A stretch of 17,678 nt of DNA from G020353115 sp964481765 (GCA_964481765.1 CAYZVJ010000073.1:1-17678); one strand, 5' to 3'; counted from the stretch's first letter, positions 1 through 9,015 are shown. Notes: a model not told the origin generated them from the letters alone. Numbers and translations are program-made.

Positions 1-2169
1 CAGGAAATGGTGAAACCAGAATTCCACCGATTTACGGGTTGAATGGGCTCGTTTCGGACCTCCCCAGCCGTGCCTTCCTCCTGGGTAGATCATCAGTTCA
101 AAATCCTGGTTAAGGTCCTGCATTTTGGAGATCAACTGAATGATATTTTGCATGTGAACATTATCATCCATATCTCCGTGGGTGATTTTCACGTACCCTT
201 TGTAATTTTCAATGTGTGTCATAACAGAACCCTGTTTATATCCTTCCGGGTTTTCTTCCGGTGTATCCATGTATCGTTCAGTATACACGTTGTCATACAA
301 CCGCCAATCGGTAACAGCAGAACCCGCCTGGCCATGTGTGAAATAATCAGCACCGGCTGTTAATGCCATCAGGGTCATATATCCTCCATAACTGCTTCCG
401 GTAATGCCTATCCGTTCCGGATCGATAAAGGGTTTTTCTCTCAGCCACTTAACCGCCTCGATGTAGTCGTGTATTTCCCATTTGCCCAGGTTGCGGTGCA
501 TAAGTTCCACTCCCGATTTACCAAAATGCCCGGTAGCCCGGTGGTCCACAGCAATGGTAATGATCCCGTTTTGAGCGTAATAATGGTTGGTTAATGAGTA
601 AGAGGCACTGTTCCTGACGGAAGGAGAATTTGGCCCTCCGTAAATTGAAAAAATGACAGGGTATTTTTTCGTTTCATCAAAATCGGGTGGGAGGGTCCAC
701 ATGGCAGGCAGGTCATAACCGTCTGAAGTGGGAATGGTGAATAGTTCAACCTTTCCGAGGTTATATTCCTCCATTGACTCATCCCGTGAATCTCCCAGCA
801 ACCGGACTGATTTACCTTTGCCGGTGAACAGCTCCAGTTTGGTGGGGGTAAGGATATTGCTATAGCTGTCATAGAAATAATCCCCGTTAGGTGAAACGGA
901 AGGTCTGTGTGTTCCCTTAATGGAAGTAAGCTTGGTAAGTTTTTTCCCGTTCAGATTGATGGAGAACAGGTGATTCTCTGTCGATTCACCACCCGTTCCT
1001 GTAAAGAAAACCGTTTTTGTTTTTTCCACGACCAGCTCTATTCCCGTTACCCTCCAGTCAAGATCAGTAACCTTATTGATCAGTTTCCCGCTCATATCAT
1101 AGTAGTAGAGGTTTCTCCATCCATCGACATCACTCCGCACAAGGAAACCGCTGCCATCCTCAAAGAGATACAGATCCTCGAAGAATTCGACCCAGCAATT
1201 CTGTTTTTCGTTGTAGATCTCTCGTTTTGCACCGGTTGACGGATTGACAGCATACAGGGTAATTTCATCCTGTCCCCTGTTCATGTACTGGTAGACCAGT
1301 TCTTTCGAGTCTTTTGTCCAGAATGGCCATGCCACATAGCGGTCAACTCCTTCGTTGGTATCCATCCAGACGGTTTTGCCAGTTTCAAGGTGTATTACTC
1401 CAAGTTTCACCAGCGGGTTGGAATCCCCCGGTTTCGGATAGGGAGTGATCTCCACCCTGCCATGTATACCCTCTCCGGTGACGATAGTGAATTCAGGTAC
1501 TGGATTATCATCAAATCGGAGGTATGCGATCATTCTGCTGTCCGGAGACCACCAGAAAGCCCTGTATCGGGATGCCCTGCCGAGGATCTCTTCATAGTAA
1601 ACCCAGGATGCCCAGCCGTTGTAGATGCGCTTATCACCATCGAAGGTAAGCTGGGTCTCTTCTCCGGTAGCCAGGTCAGAAATGAAAAGGTTGTGATCCC
1701 GGGTAAAGGCAATCTTTGTTGCATCCGGTGAGAAGGTGGCATTGTTTTCCTCTGAGTCCGAAAGGGTAACCTGCCGGAATTCTCCTGAAGTCCGGTTAAA
1801 ATAGTGTAGGTTGTTCTCTTTCCTGAAGATGAAATGATTCAGATCATCCGTGTTCGTTGTGCTTCTATCCAGTGAAAACCCTTCCGGAAGGATCTGATCG
1901 TATTCAGAAAAGTCAAGATAAAGCGTTGATTCTCCGGTTTCAGCAGCAACTTTCATCACCACCTGAGACCCGTTTTCCCGTTTGCTTTCCAGGTAATGGG
2001 TTGCATCAAGCCAACCCGATAACCTGGGTAGTGAGCTTGAAAACATCTGACCCCGGGCAGAAAATACCTCATCATAGGTGAAATTTTTTTTCTGGGCGGA
2101 TGCAGTGGTTAATGCCAGCATGGCTATAAACGCAAACCACAGCATGGAAGAATGGATTATTTTTTTCAT
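1..2169 (-). CDS. Dipeptidyl peptidase IV (S9 family serine peptidase), 3' end outside the window
   Basis: Secreted or periplasmic serine exopeptidase that removes X-Pro dipeptides from peptide N-termini. Reading from the ATG at 2169, 723 codons are open with no stop before the window edge. The N-terminus is a Sec signal peptide (basic MKK, hydrophobic stretch, ASA-Q cleavage site). An N-terminal beta-propeller region carries the WVYYEEI motif, with the Glu193-Glu194 pair that in DPP IV binds the substrate N-terminus. The C-terminal alpha/beta hydrolase domain holds the triad: Ser593 in GSSYGGY, Asp668 in DDNVH, His700 in GGRHGWGG. Family members are about 720-730 residues, so only the last few residues can be missing. 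The usual GWSYGG has Ser in place of Trp, as in some bacterial members. It lies 165 bases downstream of dnaA beyond a terminator, so it is probably transcribed on its own; I found no clear promoter. The family call is firm; substrate preference is inferred. Confidence 0.93.
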   Translation of the reverse strand, partial: MKKIIHSSMLWFAFIAMLALTTASAQKKNFTYDEVFSARGQMFSSSLPRLSGWLDATHYLESKRENGSQVVMKVAAETGESTLYLDFSEYDQILPEGFSLDRSTTNTDDLNHFIFRKENNLHYFNRTSGEFRQVTLSDSEENNATFSPDATKIAFTRDHNLFISDLATGEETQLTFDGDKRIYNGWASWVYYEEILGRASRYRAFWWSPDSRMIAYLRFDDNPVPEFTIVTGEGIHGRVEITPYPKPGDSNPLVKLGVIHLETGKTVWMDTNEGVDRYVAWPFWTKDSKELVYQYMNRGQDEITLYAVNPSTGAKREIYNEKQNCWVEFFEDLYLFEDGSGFLVRSDVDGWRNLYYYDMSGKLINKVTDLDWRVTGIELVVEKTKTVFFTGTGGESTENHLFSINLNGKKLTKLTSIKGTHRPSVSPNGDYFYDSYSNILTPTKLELFTGKGKSVRLLGDSRDESMEEYNLGKVELFTIPTSDGYDLPAMWTLPPDFDETKKYPVIFSIYGGPNSPSVRNSASYSLTNHYYAQNGIITIAVDHRATGHFGKSGVELMHRNLGKWEIHDYIEAVKWLREKPFIDPERIGITGSSYGGYMTLMALTAGADYFTHGQAGSAVTDWRLYDNVYTERYMDTPEENPEGYKQGSVMTHIENYKGYVKITHGDMDDNVHMQNIIQLISKMQDLNQDFELMIYPGGRHGWGGPKRAHSTRKSVEFWFHHFL

Positions 2170-2268
2170 GGCTGTAACAAGTATAAAGTGATAAAAATGG
2201 GATTCATATAAAATATAGGAAGGTTAAAAATAAGATAATTTCTCAGTGCAGGCAAGCTATTTTCCGGT

Positions 2269-2309
2269 AAAAAAAGAGGGCGTCGTATAATTGCTTATGG
2301 GACACCCTC
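2269..2309 (-). terminator. Intrinsic terminator downstream of dnaA
   Basis: Read on the minus strand, GAGGGTGTC (2309-2301) pairs with GACGCCCTC (2284-2276). This is a 9-bp stem with one G-U pair and a 16-base loop, followed directly by seven T (2275-2269). It starts 26 bases after the dnaA stop and separates dnaA from the peptidase gene. Confidence 0.85.
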
Positions 2310-2334
2310 GAACTAAAGATCGTGCCGGTAAGTC

Positions 2335-3588
2335 CTAGATCTTCAGCTTTTTTTCAATCTCATCTATTTGTACCCTGAACCGCTTATCGGTATCGATCAG
2401 GTTGTTCACCGTTTTGCAGGCATGGAGAACCGTTGCATGATCTTTTCCGCCGATCTGGGAACCAATGGTGGCAAGGGAAGATTTTGTGAGGCTTTTTGAG
2501 AAAAACATCGCAACCTGCCTTGCCTGAACAATTTCCCGTTTTCTTGTTTTACTCTGCATCAAATCAATGGGTATGTTAAAATAGTCACATACGATCTTCT
2601 GGATGTAATCGATGGAGATCTCCCTTTTCGTGTTCTTGATCAACTTNNNNNNNNNNNNNNNNNNNNNNNNNNNNNNNNNNNNNNNNNNNNNNNNNNNNNN
2701 NNNNNNNNNNNNNNNNNNNNNNNNNNNNNNNNNNNNNNNNNNNNNNGGAGGTCTGTCTGACGTGAGAATCAGTTGTTTTCCCGATTGGTGCAGGTGATTG
2801 AAGATATGAAAAAAGATATCCTGTGTTTTTTCCTTCCCGGCAAACTCATGAACATCATCCAGGATCAGGACATCGATCATCTGGTAAAAATGCAGGAAAT
2901 CATTTTTATTGTTATTGCGGATCGATTCCACAAACTGTGTCTGGAACTTATTGGCATTCACATATAGAACCGTCTTTTCAGGCATCTGTTCCTTAACCAG
3001 AATTCCAATTGCCTGTGCCAGGTGTGTCTTACCCAATCCGGAATCTCCATAGATCAGGAGGGGATTGAAGGCTGTTCCACCGGGTTTGTTTCCGACAGCA
3101 AATCCTGCAGACCGGGCTAACCGGTTGCATTCACCCTCTACAAAATTGGCAAAAGAGTTATCCGGATTTAACCGGGGATCAACGTGCAATTTTTTTATCC
3201 CTGGAATAATAAATGGATTTTTTATGGTGTTTTGTTCGGTCTCAAGGGGAATTGAAACCGGACGGTTCTTAAGTTCTGCTTTATTCTTTGTGGGAAATTT
3301 TACCGTGTAGGGTTTGGAATTGGAAAATGCATTGTTCTCCATGACCACATTGTACTCCAGCTTGGCATCAATACCCAGCTCCTTTCTGAGGGTTTTCCTC
3401 AGAATATCAATGTACTGCTCTTCTAAATACTCATAGAAGAAAGGACTGGGAACCTGTATGGTTAAAATATTTTTTTCTAGTTTCACCGGAACGATAGGCT
3501 CGAACCAGGTTCTGTAACTAATCGATGGAACATTATCCTTAATGATCTTTAAACAATTATTCCATACTTCGTGATGCGAACTACTCAT
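2335..3588 (-). CDS. dnaA: Chromosomal replication initiator protein DnaA, interrupted by an assembly gap
   Basis: ATP-dependent initiator that binds DnaA boxes and opens the replication origin. Domain I is at about residues 1-80 and a lysine-rich linker follows to about 130. The AAA+ domain shows Walker A GDSGLGKTH (181-189), Walker B LILDD (241-245) and sensor I TSDR (276-279). The sequence then enters the 100-N gap and resumes at KLIKNTKREIS, just before domain IV. Domain IV carries the DNA-binding signature IGGKDHATVLHACKTV near the C-terminus. The gap removes the box VII arginine finger region and the sensor II RELEG motif. From the family layout about 90 residues belong there, against 33 represented by N, so the true protein is probably about 470 residues. 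Both flanks are in the same frame as drawn, but that depends on the arbitrary N count. Start chosen at 3588 because MSSSHHEVWNNCL matches the family N-terminus. Confidence 0.96.
   Translation of the reverse strand: MSSSHHEVWNNCLKIIKDNVPSISYRTWFEPIVPVKLEKNILTIQVPSPFFYEYLEEQYIDILRKTLRKELGIDAKLEYNVVMENNAFSNSKPYTVKFPTKNKAELKNRPVSIPLETEQNTIKNPFIIPGIKKLHVDPRLNPDNSFANFVEGECNRLARSAGFAVGNKPGGTAFNPLLIYGDSGLGKTHLAQAIGILVKEQMPEKTVLYVNANKFQTQFVESIRNNNKNDFLHFYQMIDVLILDDVHEFAGKEKTQDIFFHIFNHLHQSGKQLILTSDRPXXXXXXXXXXXXXXXXXXXXXXXXXXXXXXXXXXKLIKNTKREISIDYIQKIVCDYFNIPIDLMQSKTRKREIVQARQVAMFFSKSLTKSSLATIGSQIGGKDHATVLHACKTVNNLIDTDKRFRVQIDEIEKKLKI
2647..2746. other. Assembly gap (100 N) inside dnaA
   Basis: A run of exactly 100 N, a conventional placeholder. 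It falls between DnaA sensor I and domain IV. The protein family predicts about 270-280 missing bases, so the run is a nominal and too short estimate. Confidence 0.95.
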
Positions 3589-4007
3589 TTAGAAATTTCT
3601 CAATTTATTTTATTTTGATTTTAGGTTCGAAGTAGCAAGTTTGTTAAAAAAAAAGTAAAAAAAAAATTAATTTTAACTTGACTTTCTCAAAAAAATTATA
3701 TTGGTTTTAAAATCAACCCTTTAAAAATTAAAAAAAAATCAGAAAAAGCTATATTTAACTAATGTACTGATAATCAGCATTATATCCTAATTCATTGTTA
3801 ATAAATTGTTAGTTAATTGTTTAAGTGCATTATTTAAAGTAAAGCGTTAAAAATTCATTCTCTGCTGAAAATTTTCATCAAAAAAAAACAGCAGTTTGTC
3901 AAAATTTCCAGTTCCGGAAAATGAGCATTCCGTCAATTTGTTTACCAGGGATACAGAATATGTAAACGGTCAACATGGGATCCGGTCGAATATCCGGATT
4001 CGATTTT
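3589..4007. other. AT-rich spacer upstream of dnaA; possible origin or regulatory region
   Basis: No gene seen. By my count 3601-3900 is about 21% G+C, far below the neighbouring genes, with many A or T runs of 8-10 bases. It holds a near-palindrome TTGGTTTTAAAATCAA (3701-3716) and one DnaA-box-like 9-mer TGTTAATAA (3796-3804, one mismatch to the reverse of TTATNCACA). A weak hairpin, TTTCC/GGAAA with a short T run on the minus strand (about 3901-3921), could end the mlaD transcript. CTGCTG (3862-3867) and CAGCAG (3889-3894) flank an AT-rich stretch. No clear Bacteroidota promoter for dnaA was found. An AT-rich stretch next to dnaA suggests an unwinding element, but a cluster of good DnaA boxes is missing, so the origin call is weak. 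Confidence 0.3.
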
Positions 4008-4976
4008 TCATTTCGAAGATTTTCCTCCAAAAACAGAAACCTGGACATACCGTTTTGGATTTTCTTTCACATCCTTCAGCAGGGCATCCAGGCTGTTTGT
4101 TGCATTTTCAAGATTGATATAGAGTGAATCATCAGTGATCAGCATTCCCAGTGTTCCTTCTCCACGGTTAATTCGTGTAAGGGCTGTATCCATGTTAGCC
4201 AGGGTTCGATTCAGGTTATCTATCGTACTGCGAATCTGTGATTTAGCCAGGGAGTCGGACAGGCTTGCCATATTCTGAAACAATTGTGTCAGTTCTTCAT
4301 TGTTGTTTTTCAGGTTTCCGGAAATGGATTCGATATTGCTCAGAAAATTTGCAAACCGGCCATCTTCATTGGTCATTAAGGTATCGAGCGTATAGGTAGA
4401 GCGATTCAGGTGCTTAATGGTCTCGCGGATGTGTTCAAAGCTGGCGGAAAAATTATCCCTGAAACTTTCGTTGAAGGTCACCTGGATCACGGCCAGCACC
4501 GAATCAATCGAGAGCATGAGGTTTTCCGCTTTATTTTTCAACGGCAGCATCTCAACACTCACCTGCTCCTGCAGGGTCCCTTCCACTTCCGCGATCAGTG
4601 TATCGCCACTCTCACAGACCGCTTTCGAATTTCCCAGGATCAGGGCCACGGATCGCGTTCCCATCAGGTCCGAACTGTAGATCCGTGCAATGGAATTTTT
4701 GGGGATGTCAAAGTTCTCCTCGATCAGAAGTGTCACGATAAGCTTTCCGGATTGTTCGGAAGCAAACCGGATATTGTCTACCAAACCCACTCGATAACCA
4801 TTGATCAGCACAGCGTTTGATTCTTCCAGTCCATTGACTTTGTCGTACACCACCGTGTAGGTCTTGGCAGCATGGAGAATATTTTTCCCCTTCATGAAAT
4901 TGTAAATCCATATAAACAGAGCGATGGTGATTATTGCTAACACTCCTATTTTTATTTCGTGTCTGATTTTCGGCAT
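4008..4976 (-). CDS. MCE-domain (MlaD-family) lipid transport protein
   Basis: Substrate-binding component of an ABC-type lipid transporter that moves phospholipids between inner and outer membrane. The 322-residue protein has a single N-terminal membrane anchor (about residues 8-25), then an MCE domain (about 38-115: YTVVYDKVNGLEESNAV, GYRVGLVDNI, IARIYSSDLMGTRSVAL). A long helical, probably coiled, region follows to about residue 300, as in Bacteroidota MCE proteins. It starts 25 bases after the amidase stop on the same strand, so the two are probably cotranscribed. The partner ATPase and permease (MlaF, MlaE) are not in the window. The family is clear; the exact cargo is inferred. Confidence 0.9.
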   Translation of the reverse strand: MPKIRHEIKIGVLAIITIALFIWIYNFMKGKNILHAAKTYTVVYDKVNGLEESNAVLINGYRVGLVDNIRFASEQSGKLIVTLLIEENFDIPKNSIARIYSSDLMGTRSVALILGNSKAVCESGDTLIAEVEGTLQEQVSVEMLPLKNKAENLMLSIDSVLAVIQVTFNESFRDNFSASFEHIRETIKHLNRSTYTLDTLMTNEDGRFANFLSNIESISGNLKNNNEELTQLFQNMASLSDSLAKSQIRSTIDNLNRTLANMDTALTRINRGEGTLGMLITDDSLYINLENATNSLDALLKDVKENPKRYVQVSVFGGKSSK

Positions 4977-5001
4977 GATAGCTGGGATTTACTGAATAAA
5001 T

Positions 5002-6114
5002 TTACTCATTAATTTTCTTCAATGCTTCATTTAGCGGGATTATTTTATCATTTTCTACAGCGATGATGAATGAATCGCCATAGCGAATTTTTACTTTTTG
5101 GATGTATTGCATGATTTCATCGTACCTGGATTCGTTACCCACGGCGTATTTATACATACCTCCTGTTTTAAACTCTTTCACATGCTCAAACCCCTTGAAA
5201 TGTTCCGAATCAAGGGGTATGGGTTTTCTGGAAGCCATGACCTGTACCATGAAGCATACAGAACTGGTTTCTGCCGGGATTTTGCTGAAATCGCTTCTGT
5301 TTTCCACCGCAATTTTATAGTCACGGAATGCCCTGAATATTGCGGATGCGATATAATTCTGACCTGCTTCGGAAAGGAGGTATGTCTCTTCAGCGGCATT
5401 TGAGATGAACCCGATTTCAACAAGTACACTCGGCATGGTCGTGTTCCACAAAACCAGAAAACCTGCCTGTTTTACTCCGCGGTCGATGCGTTTGGCTCGT
5501 TCGCGAAACTGGTTCTGCACAAACGATGCGAAGTCCAGGCTCTGTTCCAGGTAAGTATTCTGAACCAGCGAGAATATGATGAACGATTCGGGGGAATCGG
5601 GATCGTAACCTTCGTACTTCGTGGTATAATCTTCCTCAAACGTGATCACGGCATTTTCCTTCATGGCTACTGCCAGGTTCTTCTCATCCGTATGAAGTCC
5701 CATTACATAGGTTTCCGATCCGAGGATGTTCCTGTTTTTCCAGGAATTGGCATGCAGCGAGATAAACAGGTCGGCTTTGGCTTTGTTTGCAATCTCAGCC
5801 CGGCGGTTCAATTCAACGAACCGATCGGTCGTTCGGGTATAGATTACTTCAACATCATTAAAATTTTCAGAGATGTAATTCCCCAGTTTCAATCCGACCC
5901 CGAGTACAATGTCCTTTTCCCTGCTTATTTTTCCCAGCGCGCCCGGATCTTTCCCTCCATGCCCGGGATCAATCACCACTTTCCATACTCTTTTCGTGTC
6001 TTGTGATTGCGCCCCTGATGCGCCTGTAACCGATAAATAAACCCCGCAAAGTACAAGAAACAGGGTTATTAACCGTTTTTGAAGAAAAAGAGCAGATATA
6101 TTGTAAAAGGTCAT
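5002..6114 (-). CDS. N-acetylmuramoyl-L-alanine amidase (Amidase_3) with C-terminal SPOR-like region
   Basis: Periplasmic zinc amidase that cuts the bond between N-acetylmuramic acid and L-alanine in peptidoglycan, a step in daughter-cell separation. The 370-residue protein starts with a signal peptide (hydrophobic stretch about residues 14-30, cleavage near ASGA-Q). The catalytic domain spans about 44-268, with zinc ligands His52 (DPGHGG), Glu66 (REKD) and His121 (SLHAN), and the catalytic Glu233 (LVEIGFISN). The tail (about 287-358, FMVQVMASRKPI... to SFIIAVEND) resembles a SPOR domain, which in other proteins binds denuded septal glycan; this assignment is by pattern and less sure. First gene of the unit with the MCE protein, divergent from lptD. 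Confidence 0.93.
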   Translation of the reverse strand: MTFYNISALFLQKRLITLFLVLCGVYLSVTGASGAQSQDTKRVWKVVIDPGHGGKDPGALGKISREKDIVLGVGLKLGNYISENFNDVEVIYTRTTDRFVELNRRAEIANKAKADLFISLHANSWKNRNILGSETYVMGLHTDEKNLAVAMKENAVITFEEDYTTKYEGYDPDSPESFIIFSLVQNTYLEQSLDFASFVQNQFRERAKRIDRGVKQAGFLVLWNTTMPSVLVEIGFISNAAEETYLLSEAGQNYIASAIFRAFRDYKIAVENRSDFSKIPAETSSVCFMVQVMASRKPIPLDSEHFKGFEHVKEFKTGGMYKYAVGNESRYDEIMQYIQKVKIRYGDSFIIAVENDKIIPLNEALKKINE

Positions 6115-6116
6115 TC

Positions 6117-6143
6117 TTTGATGTCTATTTTTAATTAGTTTTG
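6117..6143 (+). promoter_or_regulatory. Candidate lptD promoter (Bacteroidota -7 box)
   Basis: TAGTTTTG at 6136-6143 matches TAnnTTTG exactly. A TTTG at 6117-6120 could be the -33 box but the 15-base spacing is shorter than the usual 19-20. Transcription would begin near 6147, which excludes the upstream TTG at 6141 as start and fits the ATG at 6168. Confidence 0.45.
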
Positions 6144-6167
6144 TCTGATACCTTTCGTGATCAGGAA

Positions 6168-8870
6168 ATGACGCTGACCTGTTTCTGTGTAAATCATGAT
6201 CTCACAAAAATAGTATATAAAACGTTGTATTTAAAATTTCCAAAAATCCTTTTCATTTTATCTTTTCCTATTCTGTCTGTTTCATTTTCCAATGGGCAGG
6301 GACGGATTGCTATTCCCGATACGGTTCTGGTCAGGCAGGATACAGCGATAATAGATACCGTACAGGCAGCAGTAAAAAAGCCTGCCACCACGGAAATTGA
6401 TGACCCCATTGATTATGAGGCTGATGATTCCCTGATTTTTGATCTGGAGAACGATAAAGTGTACCTGTACGGGAATGGATTTGTCACCTACCAGGATATC
6501 GAGCTGAGGGCTGCATACATTGAGCTCGACAGAGCCAGGGATGTTGTTTTTGCCAGGGGTACCCTGGACAGCCTGGGAAAGGAAATTGGAAAACCTGTAT
6601 TTAAAGAGGGTTCCGAAAGTTTCGAATCAAAAACGCTGACCTATAATTTCAAAACGAAAAAAGGGATCATCCAGGGTGTGGTCACCGAGCAGGAGGGCGG
6701 GTACCTGCACAGTGGGATAACAAAAAAACATGAAAATGGTGAGATCCACGTGAAGAACGGAAAATATACAACGTGTAATCTGCCGAATCCCCATTTCTAT
6801 GTTGCACTGACCAAGGCAAAAGTGATTCCTGACGACAAGATCGTTTCAGGCCCTGCGTATCTTGTCATGGCAGACATTCCCCTGCCAATTGCCCTTCCAT
6901 TCGGCTTCTTCCCAAATCAGAAATCCCGCACTTCCGGGATTCTTATTCCCGAATATGGAGAAGAGCGAAACAGGGGTTTCTTCTTCCGCAATGGCGGTTA
7001 TTACCTTGCATTGAGTGATTATTTCGATGCACGGATTACCGGAGATATCTATACCCGCGGCACCTGGGGTGTCTCCCTTGGATCCAATTACCGTGTTCGT
7101 TACCGGTTCAACGGCAACTTGAGAGCAAGGTACTACATGAACGTGAGTGGTGAAAAAGAACTGCCCGATTACACAAGAAAAAAAGATTACGCCATCACCT
7201 GGTCCCATTCGCAGGATCCGAAATCTAACCCTAGCCGGACTTTCAATGCCAATGTGAACATGAGCTCAAGCTCCTTTGACCGCAACCACAGCTTTAATGC
7301 AAACGATTACCTGACAAACACGAAACAATCCAGCATATCCTATTCAAAACGATGGGCGGGAACCCCGTTCAACTTGTCTGCCAGCATGAACCACCGGCAG
7401 AACAGCCAGACAAATTCAGTCGACCTGAACCTGCCAAAGATGAATTTTAATATGAACCGGATCTATCCGCTGAAAAGAAAAAACAGGGCAGGAAAAACAA
7501 AGTGGTATGAAAACATTGAACTGAGCTACAAAGCAATGCTGGATAACCAGATAAAGACAACCGACTCACTATTGTTTACCTCTGCTGTTTGGGATGATAT
7601 GAAAAATGCATTTAAACACGATATCCCGCTGTCAACCCAGATCAGGCCTTTTAACAGTTTTTATATCTCTCCTTCCCTTCAATATTCCGGGGTTCTCTAT
7701 TCGAAACACATAGAAAAAAGGTGGGAAGAGAACTACTATGATGCCGATCTCGATTCAACATATGCCACGCTTATCACCGATACGATCAGTGGCCTGAAAT
7801 ATGCACATTCTTACCTGCCCACCATATCCCTGGGGCTGAATCCTAAAATCTATGGAATGTATGTCTTTAAAAATCCCAATAGCCGTATCGAAGCAGTCCG
7901 GCATGTCATGACACCTTCGGTATCCTTCTCCTATACACCCGATATGACCGGCGTTACACCAGACTATTACCACAAAGTTCAGGTGGATACCCTCGGGAAT
8001 ATGCGGGAGTATTCATGGTTTGAGCAAGAGATCTACCGCACACCAACCTTGCCGGGCAGGAGCGGATCGGTAAATATAAGACTGAGCAATAACATTGAAA
8101 TGAAGGTGCGTTCTGCCAGCGATACGGTTCAAACTTCCAAAAAGGTAAAGATCCTTGAAAACCTCTCCTTCAGTACCAGTTACAACCTGTTTGCTGATTC
8201 GTTGAAATGGTCACCCATCACCATGTCCGGCCGCACGCGGTTAGCCAATAAAGTGGACCTGTCTTTTGGCGGTTCATTTGATCCCTATGCCCTGTCAGAA
8301 GATGGAAGAAAGATCAATAAGGCTGAATTTACAGAGACTGGTAAACTGGCGCGGCTAACCCGCTTTAACTTCTCCATAAACGCTTCACTGAACTCGCGGG
8401 CCCAGGAAAGTCAAGAGGAAGAGACCGGCACAAAACAATCGATGCCTGAAGGTGTACCGGCGGGTAAGCTGGGCATTCCCAGGGAGAATGATGAAGAGGG
8501 AGGTGTGCCCCAGGAATTCTACACAGGGGAATACGTTGATTTTAATATTCCCTGGAACCTCTCCATGCGGTATAATTACAATTATACCAATACCGGAATA
8601 AACAAGCGGGTAACCCAGACATTCAACTTCTCAGGCAATGTTAGCCTGACAGCAAAATGGAAGATCGGATTCAGCTCCGGGTATGATTTCAAATCAAAAA
8701 AACTCACCTATACATCGGTGAATATCTACCGGGATCTGCACTGCTGGGAAATGAGGTTATCCTGGATCCCAATCGGGTATCATCAAAGTTACTCCTTCCA
8801 GATCAACGTCAAATCGGCTATCCTGAAAGACCTGAAATACGAGAAACGGAAGAGCTGGTATGACAGGTAA
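6168..8870 (+). CDS. lptD: LPS-assembly protein LptD (OstA-like outer-membrane barrel)
   Basis: Outer-membrane barrel that inserts lipopolysaccharide into the outer leaflet. From the ATG at 6168 it has 900 residues, usual for Bacteroidota LptD. The hydrophobic signal peptide core (LFILSFPILSVSF) ends near SNGQ. An OstA/LptA-like jellyroll follows (about residues 80-195, from IFDLENDKVYLYGNGFV to the GKYTTCN region). Then comes the family-typical segment PHFYVALTKAKVIPDDKIVSG with the nearby PLPIALPFGFFPN (about 208-250), followed by a long stretch of alternating beta-strands rich in aromatic and Asn/Ser residues to the end. The frame is also open from a TTG at 6141, but a -7 box overlaps that codon. 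A TTG at 6222 would give a shorter, more typical signal peptide and cannot be excluded. It is divergent from the amidase-mlaD unit, an envelope gene grouping. Confidence 0.9.
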   Translation: MTLTCFCVNHDLTKIVYKTLYLKFPKILFILSFPILSVSFSNGQGRIAIPDTVLVRQDTAIIDTVQAAVKKPATTEIDDPIDYEADDSLIFDLENDKVYLYGNGFVTYQDIELRAAYIELDRARDVVFARGTLDSLGKEIGKPVFKEGSESFESKTLTYNFKTKKGIIQGVVTEQEGGYLHSGITKKHENGEIHVKNGKYTTCNLPNPHFYVALTKAKVIPDDKIVSGPAYLVMADIPLPIALPFGFFPNQKSRTSGILIPEYGEERNRGFFFRNGGYYLALSDYFDARITGDIYTRGTWGVSLGSNYRVRYRFNGNLRARYYMNVSGEKELPDYTRKKDYAITWSHSQDPKSNPSRTFNANVNMSSSSFDRNHSFNANDYLTNTKQSSISYSKRWAGTPFNLSASMNHRQNSQTNSVDLNLPKMNFNMNRIYPLKRKNRAGKTKWYENIELSYKAMLDNQIKTTDSLLFTSAVWDDMKNAFKHDIPLSTQIRPFNSFYISPSLQYSGVLYSKHIEKRWEENYYDADLDSTYATLITDTISGLKYAHSYLPTISLGLNPKIYGMYVFKNPNSRIEAVRHVMTPSVSFSYTPDMTGVTPDYYHKVQVDTLGNMREYSWFEQEIYRTPTLPGRSGSVNIRLSNNIEMKVRSASDTVQTSKKVKILENLSFSTSYNLFADSLKWSPITMSGRTRLANKVDLSFGGSFDPYALSEDGRKINKAEFTETGKLARLTRFNFSINASLNSRAQESQEEETGTKQSMPEGVPAGKLGIPRENDEEGGVPQEFYTGEYVDFNIPWNLSMRYNYNYTNTGINKRVTQTFNFSGNVSLTAKWKIGFSSGYDFKSKKLTYTSVNIYRDLHCWEMRLSWIPIGYHQSYSFQINVKSAILKDLKYEKRKSWYDR
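6205..6212 (-). promoter_or_regulatory. Possible -7 box for the amidase-mlaD unit
   Basis: On the minus strand TATTTTTG (6212-6205) matches TAnnTTTG exactly. It would give a leader of about 87 bases before the amidase ATG at 6114. No well-spaced TTG -33 box is present. The site overlaps the 5' coding part of lptD if lptD starts at 6168, so the divergent transcripts would overlap. Confidence 0.3.
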
Positions 8871-9015
8871 CCCGGAACGACTGAATCCATGCATAACCCA
8901 ATAATGAATCCTGACGTTATTGTTATTTGTTATACCCTCGGCAGTTAATTGTTATCGGTTAATGGTTAATCGTCCGGCAATTGAACAGATGGCAGATAAA
9001 ATGAGATACCCCTAC
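8871..9015. other. Spacer after lptD with short degenerate repeats
   Basis: No gene seen. A degenerate tandem of about 14 bases, GTTAATTGTTATCG then GTTAATGGTTAATCG, lies at 8943-8971, 70 bases after the lptD stop. Confidence 0.4.

Noticed and set aside
43..2081. Several 70-110 codon plus-strand frames
   Set aside because: They lie antisense within the dipeptidyl peptidase gene, whose full-length frame and catalytic motifs are clear.
2178..2185. TATACTTG on the minus strand as a promoter for the dipeptidyl peptidase
   Set aside because: One mismatch in the -7 box, no TTG at the -33 distance, and only about 9 bases before the ATG.
3984..4006. TCGAAT/ATTCGA inverted repeat followed by T5 on the plus strand, considered a terminator
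   Set aside because: No plus-strand gene ends here, and on the minus strand the hairpin is not followed by a T run.
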